Positions 1 to 9,440 of a stretch of DNA of 64,000 bases are shown here, in pieces. Both the position numbers and the translations under genes were made by a program. Under the pieces are notes generated by a model that ran no database searches, was not told where the DNA came from, and saw nothing but the letters and a program-made list of their open reading frames with translations. Position 1 is the stretch's first letter, and every line of letters starts with the position of its first letter. Location: positions 1-64,000 of the forward strand of contig JAVSML010018908.1 in the NCBI GenBank assembly GCA_038503035.1. Direction: 5' to 3'. The DNA is from Crocodylus rhombifer (taxonomy: Eukaryota; Chordata; Crocodylia; Crocodylidae).

Positions 1-998
1 AAAAAAAAAAAAACTATTTAAAATGTCATATTCCTCTAGCAACCTGCACAGCAAGGCAAGGGCAATCTTTTTAAGTTAGATGAAGGAAAAAGAAATACTA
101 ACTAGCAAATATTTGCTGCCAAAAAAGGCAAGTTTAAACGAGTAACTAGTGGAAGTGCTCAGCTATATACATCCACCCAAAGTTGGCTTAAGTGCTAAAT
201 CACATTTATGCTGCATTAGCCTATTTGCAAGTACAGAGAGACTCTGTCCTTTGTTTTATTGTATTCAACTAGTTCAGTTTAATCAATTGCTGGTTCTAAA
301 ACCTTCATGCTATAAGAGAAGACTCAGCTTAACTACGGTACCTAACACTGTATTAATTTAATAAGCCAGTAGACAATCTTTATGTATCCTGTATATTTAA
401 AAGTAATCTTATTTAACTGAAAGTTTTAAAATCTTGATTCACAAACACTAATTTTCATTCAGTTTGATATGAATGAAAAGTAAAAAATAGCAACCTCACT
501 ATTATGTACAAATTAGGAAATGGAATAAATATATATTCAGCTAACTGCTTAAATAAATGTGCATATGTAGAGCATAGCCTCTTTGTTAGAAACATAGTAC
601 TACTAAGTTTAAAGGCTGTATTTAGTTGCAAATCAATGCATTTTAATAATCACTATCCACTGAGAATCAATTTTTTAATGCAAATAACTAGAAGTACTAA
701 AAATAAAACGAAAAACAAAACAAGAGTGTTTAAAAAAAAAAAAAAAAAAAGTCAGCTACTCAAACCCACGCACCCTGGCCAGATACGACTTCTTTAAAAT
801 ATTCTGAGCTGTATTCACCACCATCCAAAGCGAGGATGCTCAGAACTACCATATCTGGCAAAGCACTACCAGAAATGTTAGGACATCCAGCCCACGACTG
901 ACATTTCAATTTACTTTTTTGCCAAGCCCTGCACACATTGACTGAGGTGGTGTTTCTGAAGGGGAATGCCAGTTTAAATTGGTTATCTTTTATCTTAC
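1..998 (-). other. SNRPA1 intron 6 (partial)
   Basis: This is AT-rich DNA downstream of exon 6. It contains a run of 19 A at 732-750 and a poly-A start at 1-13. No further SNRPA1 exon was recognised and nothing else is evident. Confidence 0.6.
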
Positions 999-1078
999 GT
1001 TTTTGTTCTCCTGGCAATATCCTTTGCAAGTTGTGCACCCCGTTTGCCCTTGAACATTTTCTCTGCCTCCTGACGCTC
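999..1078 (-). CDS. SNRPA1: SNRPA1 coding exon 6
   Basis: It lies between acceptor cactgtag and donor AAAAC|GTAAGA. The 26 codons plus 2 nt encode ERQEAEKMFKGKRGAQLAKD then IARRTK. This is the basic helical region after the LRRs. Human has S where this has T (RRSK/RRTK). Confidence 0.93.
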
Positions 1079-4000
1079 CTACAGTGATACCACACACACA
1101 CACAAAGTTAATTTAAGCAGGAATATTAGGTATAATTTTGCATAGCTTCTTCCTTTAAAAGAAGGCTTCTTTGTCCCGTTTGCATCAGAGCACCTTGGTA
1201 TCTGGACCAGATTTAAGAATAAGCATTTGAACTTACTGTCAAAATGCTTAAAAACTCGATGAATATCAGCCTAATGTTCTTAACACCCATTTGTCTTCCC
1301 ACCCATTTGTCTTCACAGGGACTCCTTATTTCTTCTTTCAAAGACCTGCATGTCTATTTAGGGCACCAAGAATGGCAGAGAAGAGCAAAGCATGTACATA
1401 AGCAATGCTACAAGACATAATTAAACTAGCTATTTCTTTAAATCAATGAACTGGTGAAGTCCAAAGCATGCACGTCATTCAGTACTTAGTTTGATACAAA
1501 TGAAATTTACAACTATGGAAAAAGCTGAGATTGGACCACAGAAGTTTCAACAAAACAGGAACAAATATCTGCCTCAGAGACTTACAGCAAAGAAGCTAGG
1601 AAAATACTAGACTTACCTTTAGCTTTACTTTCTGGAAATCCAACACTCTGACTTGCGGGACCTTGTGAATTACATACAATCTGTAATGTTTCTTATTTGT
1701 CACAGGATTCCTCAATATGCTACAAAGAAAATATTATGAACAGATTCTGAATATGAGAACATACTGGCTAAAGTATATATTGTAGAAAGTCCTCGCACAC
1801 TAACAAACAGACAGTCCACCCAGTAAATGCAGAAACAAAACCTTGTTCTTGATCCCTATGAAAACTACAACACCAAAGTATTATGAGCAGAGATTGGTTT
1901 ACTAGCTTGATACATTTTACTGCAAATTATAATAACCATCTCAACCACCTTCTAAAATGAAAATAAAGACCAACTGATTGCTTCCTACGTTTCTAAAATG
2001 CACAAAAAGCTGTTTCAATTGTATTTCTCACTTTGCATCATGATGAACTTCTAAGGATCATTGAAAAGCATAACTTACAAAATACTTCAGTCTAAATATA
2101 AGAAAAAAAGTCTAGATTTTTACTTCTGCGAAACTAAAATAAGTAACAGAGAACACAGTACTTAATGTGAATGTAACAGCTCATTTCTATTTGCTTTGAT
2201 AGCTTTTTGGCAATTTGAGAGCTCACTCATCAAAATGTATGCATCTTTAACCAATTTAAAGCTGTAGTTAAGCATAAGGAAATATAAAACATGGGCTTAC
2301 ATTAATAAAATCTGTTCAAACAAATTAAGATTTCATACCTCAGGTAAGTCAGTGATTTAACAGTTGTCAGTGGATCCAGCTCACCCTGAAAAATGGGAAT
2401 GTAATGAGTTATCTTAAAGTTATTTCACAGCAGTCCAAAACTAAAAGAAGCTGATTCAAGTCTACAGTACTGTCAATGAGATCCAATCACTGGTCAAATA
2501 CAAATTATACCTAGTATGGTGCTAGGCCCAAAAAACCCCAAACCAAGCACGCATGCACCCCCACACCTCCAAATCACGTCCATTAAAAAATATTCAAATG
2601 TGTTACCTTTCTACAAGAAATATCCTGCCAATATTTTTATAAAATGATGACAAATACTTTGCAGTCGTTCACATAATCATACTACCAAAATCTTCACTAG
2701 AGACAGACGTTACAGATAATATTTATTCAAGAAACTGTAGTAAGCAAGTTTCGGGTTTAAGCTACAAATAGCTGATGGAGAACTAAGTAAGCAAGCATTA
2801 AGCATGCCATCAAGCATTTCAATATGCTTTGCGTTCCATACCAAAGACTAAATTATGCTCCAATTTAAGTCAGTGCAACTGCACTGACTTCAAAGAAGTT
2901 GTACAGACGTAGCCAAGAAAAAAAAAAATAGCCTTGAGTGGTGACGTACTAACACTATTACTCACTGATGAAGAGTACAAAATTCAAGAGGTAAAGATTA
3001 GGCAAAAGTATTGAAAAAAATCCTACTTTGGTGTGCAAACGAACAGAAAACAAAAATTTAATATTAAATAGTTCTGGGTTTCTTTAATTCACAAGATTGT
3101 GAAATGAACATACCACAAATCCTAAAGCATTAAAATGACTTCTGTGAAACCTCCTCATCCTCATTTACTAAAATCCCATGCCCATTTTACTAGTTAGCTC
3201 ATTCAAATCTAATCAAACTAGGATATTAAAAAAAACCAACCTTACATTTTCTCTAACTGAGCTGCACATTTTCCATTACACTATCCAGTGTCAGAAGACA
3301 AATGCTAACTAATGCCCCAGTCCTGGGCACGGTGCTGGACATCCTTAGCTAAATGAGATATTTAATCTATGTACATACTATCACTTTGTAACTTTTATAT
3401 GAAAAAAATAAATCTCAAGAACATCTCCTACATGTCAGAATGATTACCCTTGTACATTAGGACAGCTGTTCTTACAAATGGAGACTAACACAATAATTTT
3501 ATCTTCAAATGGTCATATAATATCTATATCTCTTTGCATATACATACATATAAACATGTGTGTTGCTATCTATCTACCTATCTGTCTATCAAGAAAGAGA
3601 AACAGGGAGCACGAGAAAAACAAACAACACACACGTAACTTAAGCTTGGTCAAAACTATTTTTAACAGAGAACTTACCAGCTCTGCAATGTTATTGTTAG
3701 TCAGAACGAGCTCCTGAAGGTTGGGTACGGCCTGTTCGAGCCCTTCACCAATCCGACTACAATGAATATATTAAAAGAAAAGAAAAACCAAAGCTTATTT
3801 TATGCTCGAGAAAATTCTAGTAAGAGTAATGGAACAAAAACTGCAATCTCCCGCGATGCATTTTAATCATCAGATGCCCCCCAGATTCACAGGGATCAGA
3901 GGCTGTGAGGAGCATCTGGGCTGTTATGATCTCTATCTCCTCTTACAGAGCAGCTCCCGCGCGCCAGTGTTGCCTGCCCACCGTCTCCCGGGCTGTCTCC

Positions 4001-4727
4001 GATTTACTCTTGCTGTTACGCAGCACAGCCATGAGCGAGAGCCCCGGCGCAGGCAGGCTTGGGCACATCCCAGCCTCTGGCTTCAGCTGCCCTGCCCGTG
4101 AAACAAGGATAACTCAAGGCCAGGCGCCGGAGGTCCAGAGCCGCTGGCAGCCGCAACCTGCGAGCCCTGCTCCGAGCCTGTCTGTGGCTCTGCCACCACA
4201 CCCTCCCGCGGGGAGGCAATGAACGCCCTGGGACAAGCCCGTGACAGATGCCTTTCCACAGGGCGTTTTCTGCCCCGCGCCGCTGCAAAACGAGCGCGGA
4301 CGGAGCCTGCCCCCGCGCGGGCCCCCCGTCTCAGCCCACCAGATGCGGTTGTTGTTCATGAGCAGCGTCTTCAGCCTCTTGAGCAGCGGGAACCCGTCCA
4401 GCTTGCGGATTTCGTTGTCCGAGAAGTCGATGGCGTCGAACTGGTCCAGGGTCGCGCCCAGGTTCTCGATCACCGGGATCTTGTACCCTACAGGCGGGCA
4501 GGCGAGCGGGGGGGGGGGGGCCAGCACGGGTCCCTGCAGCCCCCCCCCACTCCATCCTCCCACTTACACCTCCTGGGACAGAGACCCTCGTTCCCCTCCC
4601 CCACAGCCCCCCTATGCCGCGCCGTGCCGTGCCGGGGGCGCTCACCGCGCAGGTCGAGCTCGCGGTCGCGCACAGCGTTTGTGTACTGCGCCGCCTGCTC
4701 GATCAGCTCGGCCGTCAGCTTCACCAT
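999..4727 (-). CDS. SNRPA1: SNRPA1, U2 small nuclear ribonucleoprotein A' (5' six coding exons; 3' end outside window)
   Basis: U2A' is a leucine-rich-repeat protein that binds U2B'' and stem-loop IV of U2 snRNA in the nucleus and helps recognise the branch point during splicing. The joined minus-strand exons 4646-4727, 4340-4487, 3678-3756, 2339-2385, 1617-1719 and 999-1078 give 539 nt (179 codons plus 2 nt) in one frame, all with GT-AG borders. The start MVKLTAELIEQAAQYTNAV and the LRR region (FDAIDFSDNEIRKLDGFPLL, then LVLTNNNIAELGELDPL, then PVTNKKHYRLYVIHKVPQVR) match the vertebrate protein almost residue for residue as I remember it. The family length is about 255 residues, so about 75 C-terminal residues are missing. 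I searched 1-998 for the next exon (expected to begin FNPGAG) and did not find it; it should lie left of base 1. No stop or frameshift is present, so the gene looks functional. Confidence 0.96.
1617..1719 (-). CDS. SNRPA1: SNRPA1 coding exon 5
   Basis: It lies between acceptor ctttgtag and donor AAAG|GTAAGT. It encodes ILRNPVTNKKHYRLYVIHKV then PQVRVLDFQKVKLK (34 codons, first base completing Ser). This is the LRR C-terminal cap. It is nearly identical to human; the Y to H change in VIHKV is the only one I notice. Confidence 0.94.
2339..2385 (-). CDS. SNRPA1: SNRPA1 coding exon 4 (47 nt)
   Basis: This short exon lies between acceptor atttttcag and donor GAG|GTATGA. It encodes GELDPLTTVKSLTYL plus 2 nt of a serine codon. 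It corresponds to human GDLDPLASLKSLTYLS. It is too short to show as an open reading frame and was found from the expected protein and phase. Confidence 0.92.
2386..3677 (-). other. SNRPA1 intron 3
   Basis: This is AT-rich intron. It holds a perfect palindrome (2867-2890) and a degenerate TCTA/TCTG microsatellite near 3567-3592. The introns at 1079-1616, 1720-2338 and 3757-4339 showed nothing notable apart from a CA run at 1089-1104. Confidence 0.7.
2867..2890. repeat. Perfect 24-bp inverted repeat
   Basis: Arms aagtcagtgca and tgcactgactt (11 bp each) are separated by the two bases 'ac'. It could extrude as a hairpin or be the terminal remnant of a small palindromic element. It lies in SNRPA1 intron 3. 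Confidence 0.75.
3678..3756 (-). CDS. SNRPA1: SNRPA1 coding exon 3 (LRR)
   Basis: The acceptor ttcattgtag precedes 3756 and the donor CTG|GTAAGTT follows 3678. The first base completes the Cys codon of NRIC. The 26 codons read RIGEGLEQAVPNLQELV then LTNNNIAEL, another LRR. Confidence 0.93.
4340..4487 (-). CDS. SNRPA1: SNRPA1 coding exon 2 (LRR)
   Basis: The acceptor cctgtag precedes 4487. The exon encodes YKIPVIENLGATLDQ through LKTLLMNNNRI (48 codons plus 2+2 nt). The donor ATCTG|GTGGGC is weaker than consensus. The leucine-rich repeat core FDAIDFSDNEI is intact. Human has RR and V where this copy has KR and M (PLLKRLKTLLM), which are conservative changes. Confidence 0.95.
4508..4521 (+). 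repeat. G14 homopolymer in SNRPA1 intron 1
   Basis: Fourteen consecutive G on the plus strand read as C14 in the transcript. They sit 20-33 nt upstream of the exon 2 acceptor inside a 158-nt GC-rich intron, where the pyrimidine tract is expected. The length is prone to polymorphism or sequencing error. Confidence 0.8.
4646..4727 (-). CDS. SNRPA1: SNRPA1 coding exon 1
   Basis: The ATG at 4727-4725 starts 27 codons (MVKLTAELIEQA...RDRELDLR) plus one base. The donor CGCG|GTGAGC follows at 4645. The start is chosen because it matches the known N-terminus and lies in the CpG island. Phase 1 joins with exon 2 to make the glycine of RGYKIP. Confidence 0.95.
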
Positions 4728-4789
4728 CCTGCCGCCGCCAGCCAGCCACGCCACTCCACTCCCGCCGCTCCGGTCCGCGCCGCCTCGCC

Positions 4790-4797
4790 TTACGTCA
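4790..4797 (-). promoter_or_regulatory. CRE-like site TGACGTAA
   Basis: The minus strand reads CGTGACGTAAGG about 63-70 bases upstream of the SNRPA1 ATG. TGACGTAA is one base from the full palindromic CREB/ATF element TGACGTCA, and CREB/ATF factors bind it. The position in a TATA-less CpG promoter is typical for functional CREs, but binding is inferred. Confidence 0.5.
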
Positions 4798-4826
4798 CGT
4801 CCGGACGCGGCGCAGCGCCGAGCGCC

Positions 4827-4900
4827 GAGCCGCCGCAGGGCGAGCAGCCGAGCGCCGAGCCCCCCGAGCCGCCGCAGGGCGAGCAGCCGAGCGCCGAGCC
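4827..4900. repeat. 35-bp exact direct repeat in SNRPA1 promoter
   Basis: Two identical 35-bp copies (4827-4861 and 4866-4900) are separated by four C. They are CpG-rich and made of smaller gcgccgag/gagc motifs that continue leftward to about 4813. This is promoter-proximal tandem duplication, about 100-175 bases upstream of the ATG. Confidence 0.75.
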
Positions 4901-4974
4901 GTGAGGGTGGCACGCCGCCACCCCTCACCCTCACTTGCCAGACGGCCCAGCACTGCAGGGGGGCAGGCAGGCCC

Positions 4975-6180
4975 TGGGGCGGAGGCGATCTCCTTTCTCA
5001 GACCAACAAGATATTTGCGCGCACACAAAAAAATCCTTAATTGCCAGCTTTCGGGCACAAGCGCCCTTCGTCAGGCACCGGTCCTGTGCGGAAACGCAAG
5101 CTCCTATTCCTGGGATGTCACAGAGGGGTGTGAAAGCTGGCGAGGAACCTCTCTCCTCTTGTGCGGATCTGTGATGGTGCAGGTCGCCCTGAACCCAGGC
5201 GGGAGGAAGATCTCGGGTTTCAGCTGGTCACCGTTGCACCCTGCTTGGGGAAATAGCAAGTTTTCATTTTAAAAAACTGGCTAAAATTCAGTCTCTTCCA
5301 TCTTCCAGGTTGTAGCCATATTGATTTAGAGGAAAAAGCAGTCGGGGCTCGTGGTAGAGGTGATCTCTTTCTTATGAGACCAGCAAGATTTTTGCTGCAT
5401 TGGTCTAGAGGAAAAAGGACAGAGGCGTTGGGTTTCGCATCAATAGAGGACAGAGTAGCAGAAAACCGGGATGTCCTCTGTGATGGCCGCCCTAGCTCAC
5501 CAGCAAGGGGAACTGATGTAAAGGAGTAGACCTGTCCTTGCCATCAGGAGCAAAGCTGGAAAGGAAAAAGAAGAGAGGCAATGGATGGATCAAAGGGCTG
5601 CTACTACACCCAGCCTTTCATTTTGTTAGTGGTCTTTTTAAAGGCCCCATGTGTTAGCCAGATCCCAGACCCCCCAGATGCAAATCCTTGAGTGTGTTTA
5701 TTATGCTGGCAGGCAAGTTTCTTAGAGTAGATGTGATATCTTGTATTAGACCAACTTTATCATGCTGGGTCTCCTTTTGGATTGCAGGCATTGGCCCGTG
5801 AGATGAGACAGGCCTGTAAAACATGTAAGGAATAAAATAAATCCTGGGTATTTCAAGCTGAGCACCTGCAAACTGAGGCACTGAAACTCAAGAAACGGTG
5901 TGGCCGTAGACCTTACAAAGTCTGGCTCATTGTGACGGGCTATCTAGAACTATCATACCCCTTGCTCCACTCCGACCTTGCACCAGCCATCCCAGGCTTC
6001 TCAGTTTCTCGCATGCATAATGCAATATGAGCATTACCTTCCACAGATGTTGAGAAGTCATTCATTTTTCCTGAGAGGCAAGGATTTCTTAGGGTGATCT
6101 CTTTTATTGGACCATCTCTATAGTTGGGATAAAGTTAGACAGGCTTTCACATGCAAGTCATTCTTTGTCAGGTCTTCATT
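4975..6180 (+). repeat. Cluster of five same-orientation copies of one interspersed repeat
   Basis: Copies at about 4985-5100, 5308-5392, 5393-5450, 5700-5830 and 6060-6180 share parts of one consensus. The shared parts are a 'gtagccatattg(g)tctagagg' start, a 'ggtgatctcttttattagac' middle, and a 'caagctttcgggcacaagcg cccttcgtcagg' end. The best end is at 5047-5077 (agctttcgggcacaagcgcc then cttcgtcagg). Further copies occur at 9320-9440 (reverse), 28256-28340 (reverse) and 60638-60720 (plus). I know this pattern as common in crocodilian and turtle DNA but cannot name the family. Confidence 0.6.
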
Positions 6181-7263
6181 TTTCCCAACGGTTTTGGGGA
6201 TTCCTGTGTGGGAGGTGCTTTACAAGTCCAAAAAGTCTTCAAGAAACCCCATTTTGACATGAGGCCTTGCCTGGGATCAAGTGAAGGGTAAGAGGTTTCA
6301 GATGAGCAGCACTGAAGCCTGACACCGTCTGTTCCAGAGACACTGGTGTCTTTGTAAACTGACTTTCCAATGAGCTGAGCTCCACACGGTGGCACTCCAG
6401 AATTAGAGATGCAGCTAGCGCTGTTGAGCAGAAGCCTGGGTAGCTTTGTGCCTCATAAACTAACTCAATCAGAGAGGTATAGCATGCTCTTGGATAAGCA
6501 GAGGACTGACTTCATCAGATGCCAACCACAATTAGGCATCTTTGGCCCTCCCACCTGGGTGCCCAGCCAGACTGGAGCCTGGTGCTTGCTTTGTGCAGGT
6601 GTAAGCAAAGACTTGGGTTCAGGGAACTGCAGTCAGTTGTATCCCCAGACAAAGTGCTGGTGAAAGTGCAAACCCAGAATAACCATTCTCTGCTCTTTGC
6701 ACCAGACACCATCATAAACACGGAGCTGTAACAAGTTTCTGCTGTCTCCAGCTGGGCGCAGGCAGCAGGTATAAGCACATCAACTGAGCCTTGCTGGGTC
6801 ATGTTTCACATTTCTTTTATTTCCACAAGTACATATGACAATGGATCTGTGCACAAAGCAGTTCTGTACAGAAGGAAGATTGATTTGCTGTGCAAAAATG
6901 TGACTTTCTAATTAGCTAGCTCTGAAGGCTATTAGATGGTACCAGCGACCTCTCAGCCACACAATCTGTGTGGTGAAACCAAGGTTATTCTGGTGTGATC
7001 AGCAAGAGCTGTTGGAGAAACAGCAATCAATCACTGGCCTTTCAGCTTTGGGGGCAGAGGTTAAATCCCAGTCACAGGAATTTAGTTTACTCACTCAAAC
7101 CCCTTATATGCCCGTGACTCGGCTCAGGGATGGGAGTGCTGGGCTGAGCTGGTAGCTGCAAGCTGGAACAGATGTGGGAAGCCATGTGGGATGGGGCTAG
7201 GCCAGCCATAGCGAAAGCAAACTGGTGCCCACTAGAGCAATGATGAGCCAGGGTGAGTGTCAT

Positions 7264-7300
7264 AGGGATATTTTACAGATGAGGATTAGGCCGCATGGTT
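7264..7300 (-). repeat. Possible MIR-like SINE fragment
   Basis: The string attttacagatgagga at about 7269-7284 matches the complement of the conserved 'TCCTCATCTGTAAAAT' core of MIR/CORE-SINEs. The flanks are too diverged to set borders. Confidence 0.35.
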
Positions 7301-7936
7301 ACAGTGCAGGATGAGCTGGGCTGTGCTATGTCTGACTGCAATATGGAAGGGAAGCAGGGTGGGAGGCCCGCCTCTGTGAAGAGGGTCAGCATCCTACTCT
7401 CCGTTGCACAGAAGTGAATCTTGGCCCTCTGGCTCCTCATGACAGGTCTTTTAGAGCTCTCACACCCCTTTCTCTGCAGCTGAGTTCACCCTGCAGCTCC
7501 TGAACAACATCCAGTCCTGGGAACGCCTTCCCGTGGTGGTACGTGCTAAGGGGATGTTGGCAATTCCACCAGCAGCCCTTGTGCTCGGAGAGCTGGGACT
7601 GAGCCGGGATCATGCTGCAGGCTGCAGCTTGACATTGGAGCTTTGTTCCGGAGATGGAATTTGCTTTTTAAAAGTCACCTCTTTGTTCAAGGCCAACACA
7701 CTCCTACTGGTCTCCCTCCCCTCCCCTCCCATGGGGGGAACCCAAAAAGGTTTTACCTGAGAGGAAAGAGGACAGGAAAAAGGAAAAGTGTCTTGGCTCA
7801 CTGCCTGCTTTGCAGATTTTGAAACCGCTTAACAGACTGGTAACCTGGCTCCAGCTTTTGTGCAGTGGAACTGAACATGGCAACTTCTCTGTAGAAAATT
7901 ATGGGGGTGAGTTCAGGCACATACATGCGCAGTAGG

Positions 7937-8959
7937 GCTGTGCAAAATTGCACCGGCAGTTTTGTTTTGACTCGTTTTGAGCTCGAGACAGCGAAATCGA
8001 AACGAAACAGAGCTTCAAAACAGCCTCAAAATGAGGCAAGTTGAAATGTTTCCAAATTTTCTAAATCTTTCGGGTTTCAAAGCTCAAGCAGGGCTTACCT
8101 GCAGGGAAACAGAAACTAAAGTAAGGAGAGGGAGGGGGAAGAGAGGAAGGAGTGCTCTCATTATTGACTGTGCAGCTGGCCAGTGACTGCCATCCTTCCC
8201 TGAGGCCCCTGCCAATCCCAGGGCTCTGGGGGAGGGATGGAAAACTGCATAAAAGGCAGTGTTGGTCAAACTGCCCTGCTTTCTGCCTTGGTGTCAGTTG
8301 GGTGAGGGCACACCTTAACACAGTGTCACCCGCCCATGTCATGAGTTTTGCTTGTCAGCAGCCAGAGGTGCAAGGCCCCAGACTCCCCCTGCACCGATCT
8401 CCTTGACAGCTGGCAGGTTTCATGACCTCAGCAGAGGCTAGCAGGCCTGCAGCCTTCACCCTGCTGCGCCTTAACACACACAGTGGCACCCATGTCACAC
8501 GTTTTGCTTGTCAGCAGCTCGAGGTGCAGTTTCCCCCCAAACCCCTGCACCTGTCTCCTTGACTGGTGGCCTCAGCAGGGGCTAGCACGCCTGCAGTTTT
8601 GACCCTGCTGTGGCTTAACACATACACGTGACAAGTTTTGCTTTCAAGACTTTGAGGTGCAGTTTCCTTGAACCCCTGCACTTATCTCCTTGGAACTTGG
8701 CAGGCTTCATGCCTGAAGGGGCTACCATTCCTGCACGTTACATCCAAATCAGGCCAGAAATGACAAAATTCTAGGCTGTTTCGAGCTTCCCCATTACAGC
8801 CTATGGGCGAAACATCGAAACAGCATTGAAACAGCGAAACTCTTTCAACAAAATGAAATAGAACAGCAGTTTCGAATCAAAATGAAATCCAAAACAAAAT
8901 GCTGTTCCGTGGAAATGTCAAAACGCAAGTCAAAGGAACGGTGCCGTTTTGTGCAGCCC
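7937..8959. mobile_element. Non-autonomous DNA transposon with terminal inverted repeats (hAT-like)
   Basis: The left end GGGCTGTGCAAAATTGCACC and the inverted right end GGGCTGCACAAAACGGCACC agree at about 17 of 21 positions, and the differences are transitions. Both ends are followed inward by (G/C)AAAC-rich subterminal DNA (7988-8060, 8805-8900). There is no transposase frame. The centre carries a three-copy tandem repeat. I could not see an 8-bp target duplication (gcgcagta against agcccggc), so the hAT label is tentative; it may be old. Confidence 0.55.
8313..8737 (+). repeat. Three-copy tandem repeat (about 145-155 bp unit) inside the TIR element
   Basis: Units begin at about 8313, 8468 and 8613 with '(g)ccttaacaca'. 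They share, in order, 'gttttgcttgtcagcagc', 'gaggtgcag', 'cccctgcac', 'tctccttga', 'cctcagcagggctagca' and 'cctgcagttt...accctgctg'. Copy 3 is the most diverged and is shortened. Confidence 0.75.
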
Positions 8960-9319
8960 AGCCCGGCTCCAGGGCTCCTGTAGAGTCGTGGGGCTGCTCA
9001 CACTTGCACTGGGTGGCAGTGATCTCCAAAGGATGCTGCCAACAGAGACCTTCACACTCTGCTGGTATCCCTCCATGCCTACTCCTCCTCACACACCTGC
9101 ACACAGGGGACACTTTCATTTGTGATCATTCTCCACTGTCTTCCCATCCCTCAAGCAGCACTCCCAGACCCCCAGGGTGGACAGCCTGGCTCTTTTATTC
9201 ATAGTTCCAGCAACATCAACACAAATCCGTGGGAACTGACTGGGTTGAACAGGCCACTTCATAATGATACCACTGCAAGAAGTTTGATGCTTCATCCAGG
9301 AAGAGCACACACCAACTAC

Positions 9320-9440
9320 AGATGCTTCCTCAGCCTGATGAAGGGTATTTATACCTGAAAGTTTGCAAAGAAGAATTTTTCCAACTATCTGAGTTCGTCT
9401 AATAAAAGATATCAGATTTACCCAAAGAACCTTGACTGCA
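9320..9440 (-). repeat. Reverse copy of the 'ttttattagac' interspersed repeat
   Basis: Read on the minus strand it gives 'aaggttctttgggtaaatct', 'gatatcttttattagacgaa', 'agttggaaaaat', 'tttgcaaactttcaggta' and 'cccttcatcaggct'. This is the most complete copy of the family clustered at 4975-6180. Confidence 0.6.

Larger units (their letters stand above)
4240..4960 (-). promoter_or_regulatory. CpG island and promoter region of SNRPA1
   Basis: CpG dinucleotides and GC are sharply enriched here compared with the AT-rich DNA on both sides. The block covers SNRPA1 exons 1-2 and the first about 230 bases upstream of the ATG. No TATA box is evident, as is usual for a housekeeping gene. The transcription start is probably within a few tens of bases above 4727, but the sequence alone does not fix it. 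Confidence 0.75.

Noticed and set aside
760..1101. Minus-strand 113-codon frame across SNRPA1 exon 6
   Set aside because: It is in a different frame from the conserved ERQEAEKMFKGKRG exon and runs into intron.
4488..4934. Minus-strand 148-codon frame covering SNRPA1 exon 1 and upstream repeats
   Set aside because: The reading upstream of MVKL is the translated 35-bp promoter duplication (ARLLALRRLG repeats). The family start is MVKL at 4727.
4219..5272. Long plus-strand reading frames (273 and 343 codons) antisense to SNRPA1 exons 1-2
   Set aside because: They lie in the CpG island, where high GC removes stop codons. They have Arg/Pro/Ser-rich low-complexity translations and overlap real exons on the other strand. 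No domain or conservation is visible.
8313..8737. Three-copy repeat considered as a CRISPR-like array
   Set aside because: The units are contiguous, about 150 bp and diverged, without short repeats or unique spacers, inside eukaryotic intergenic DNA.
7929..8967. Target-site duplication for the TIR element
   Set aside because: The flanking octamers gcgcagta and agcccggc do not match, so the superfamily assignment stays tentative.
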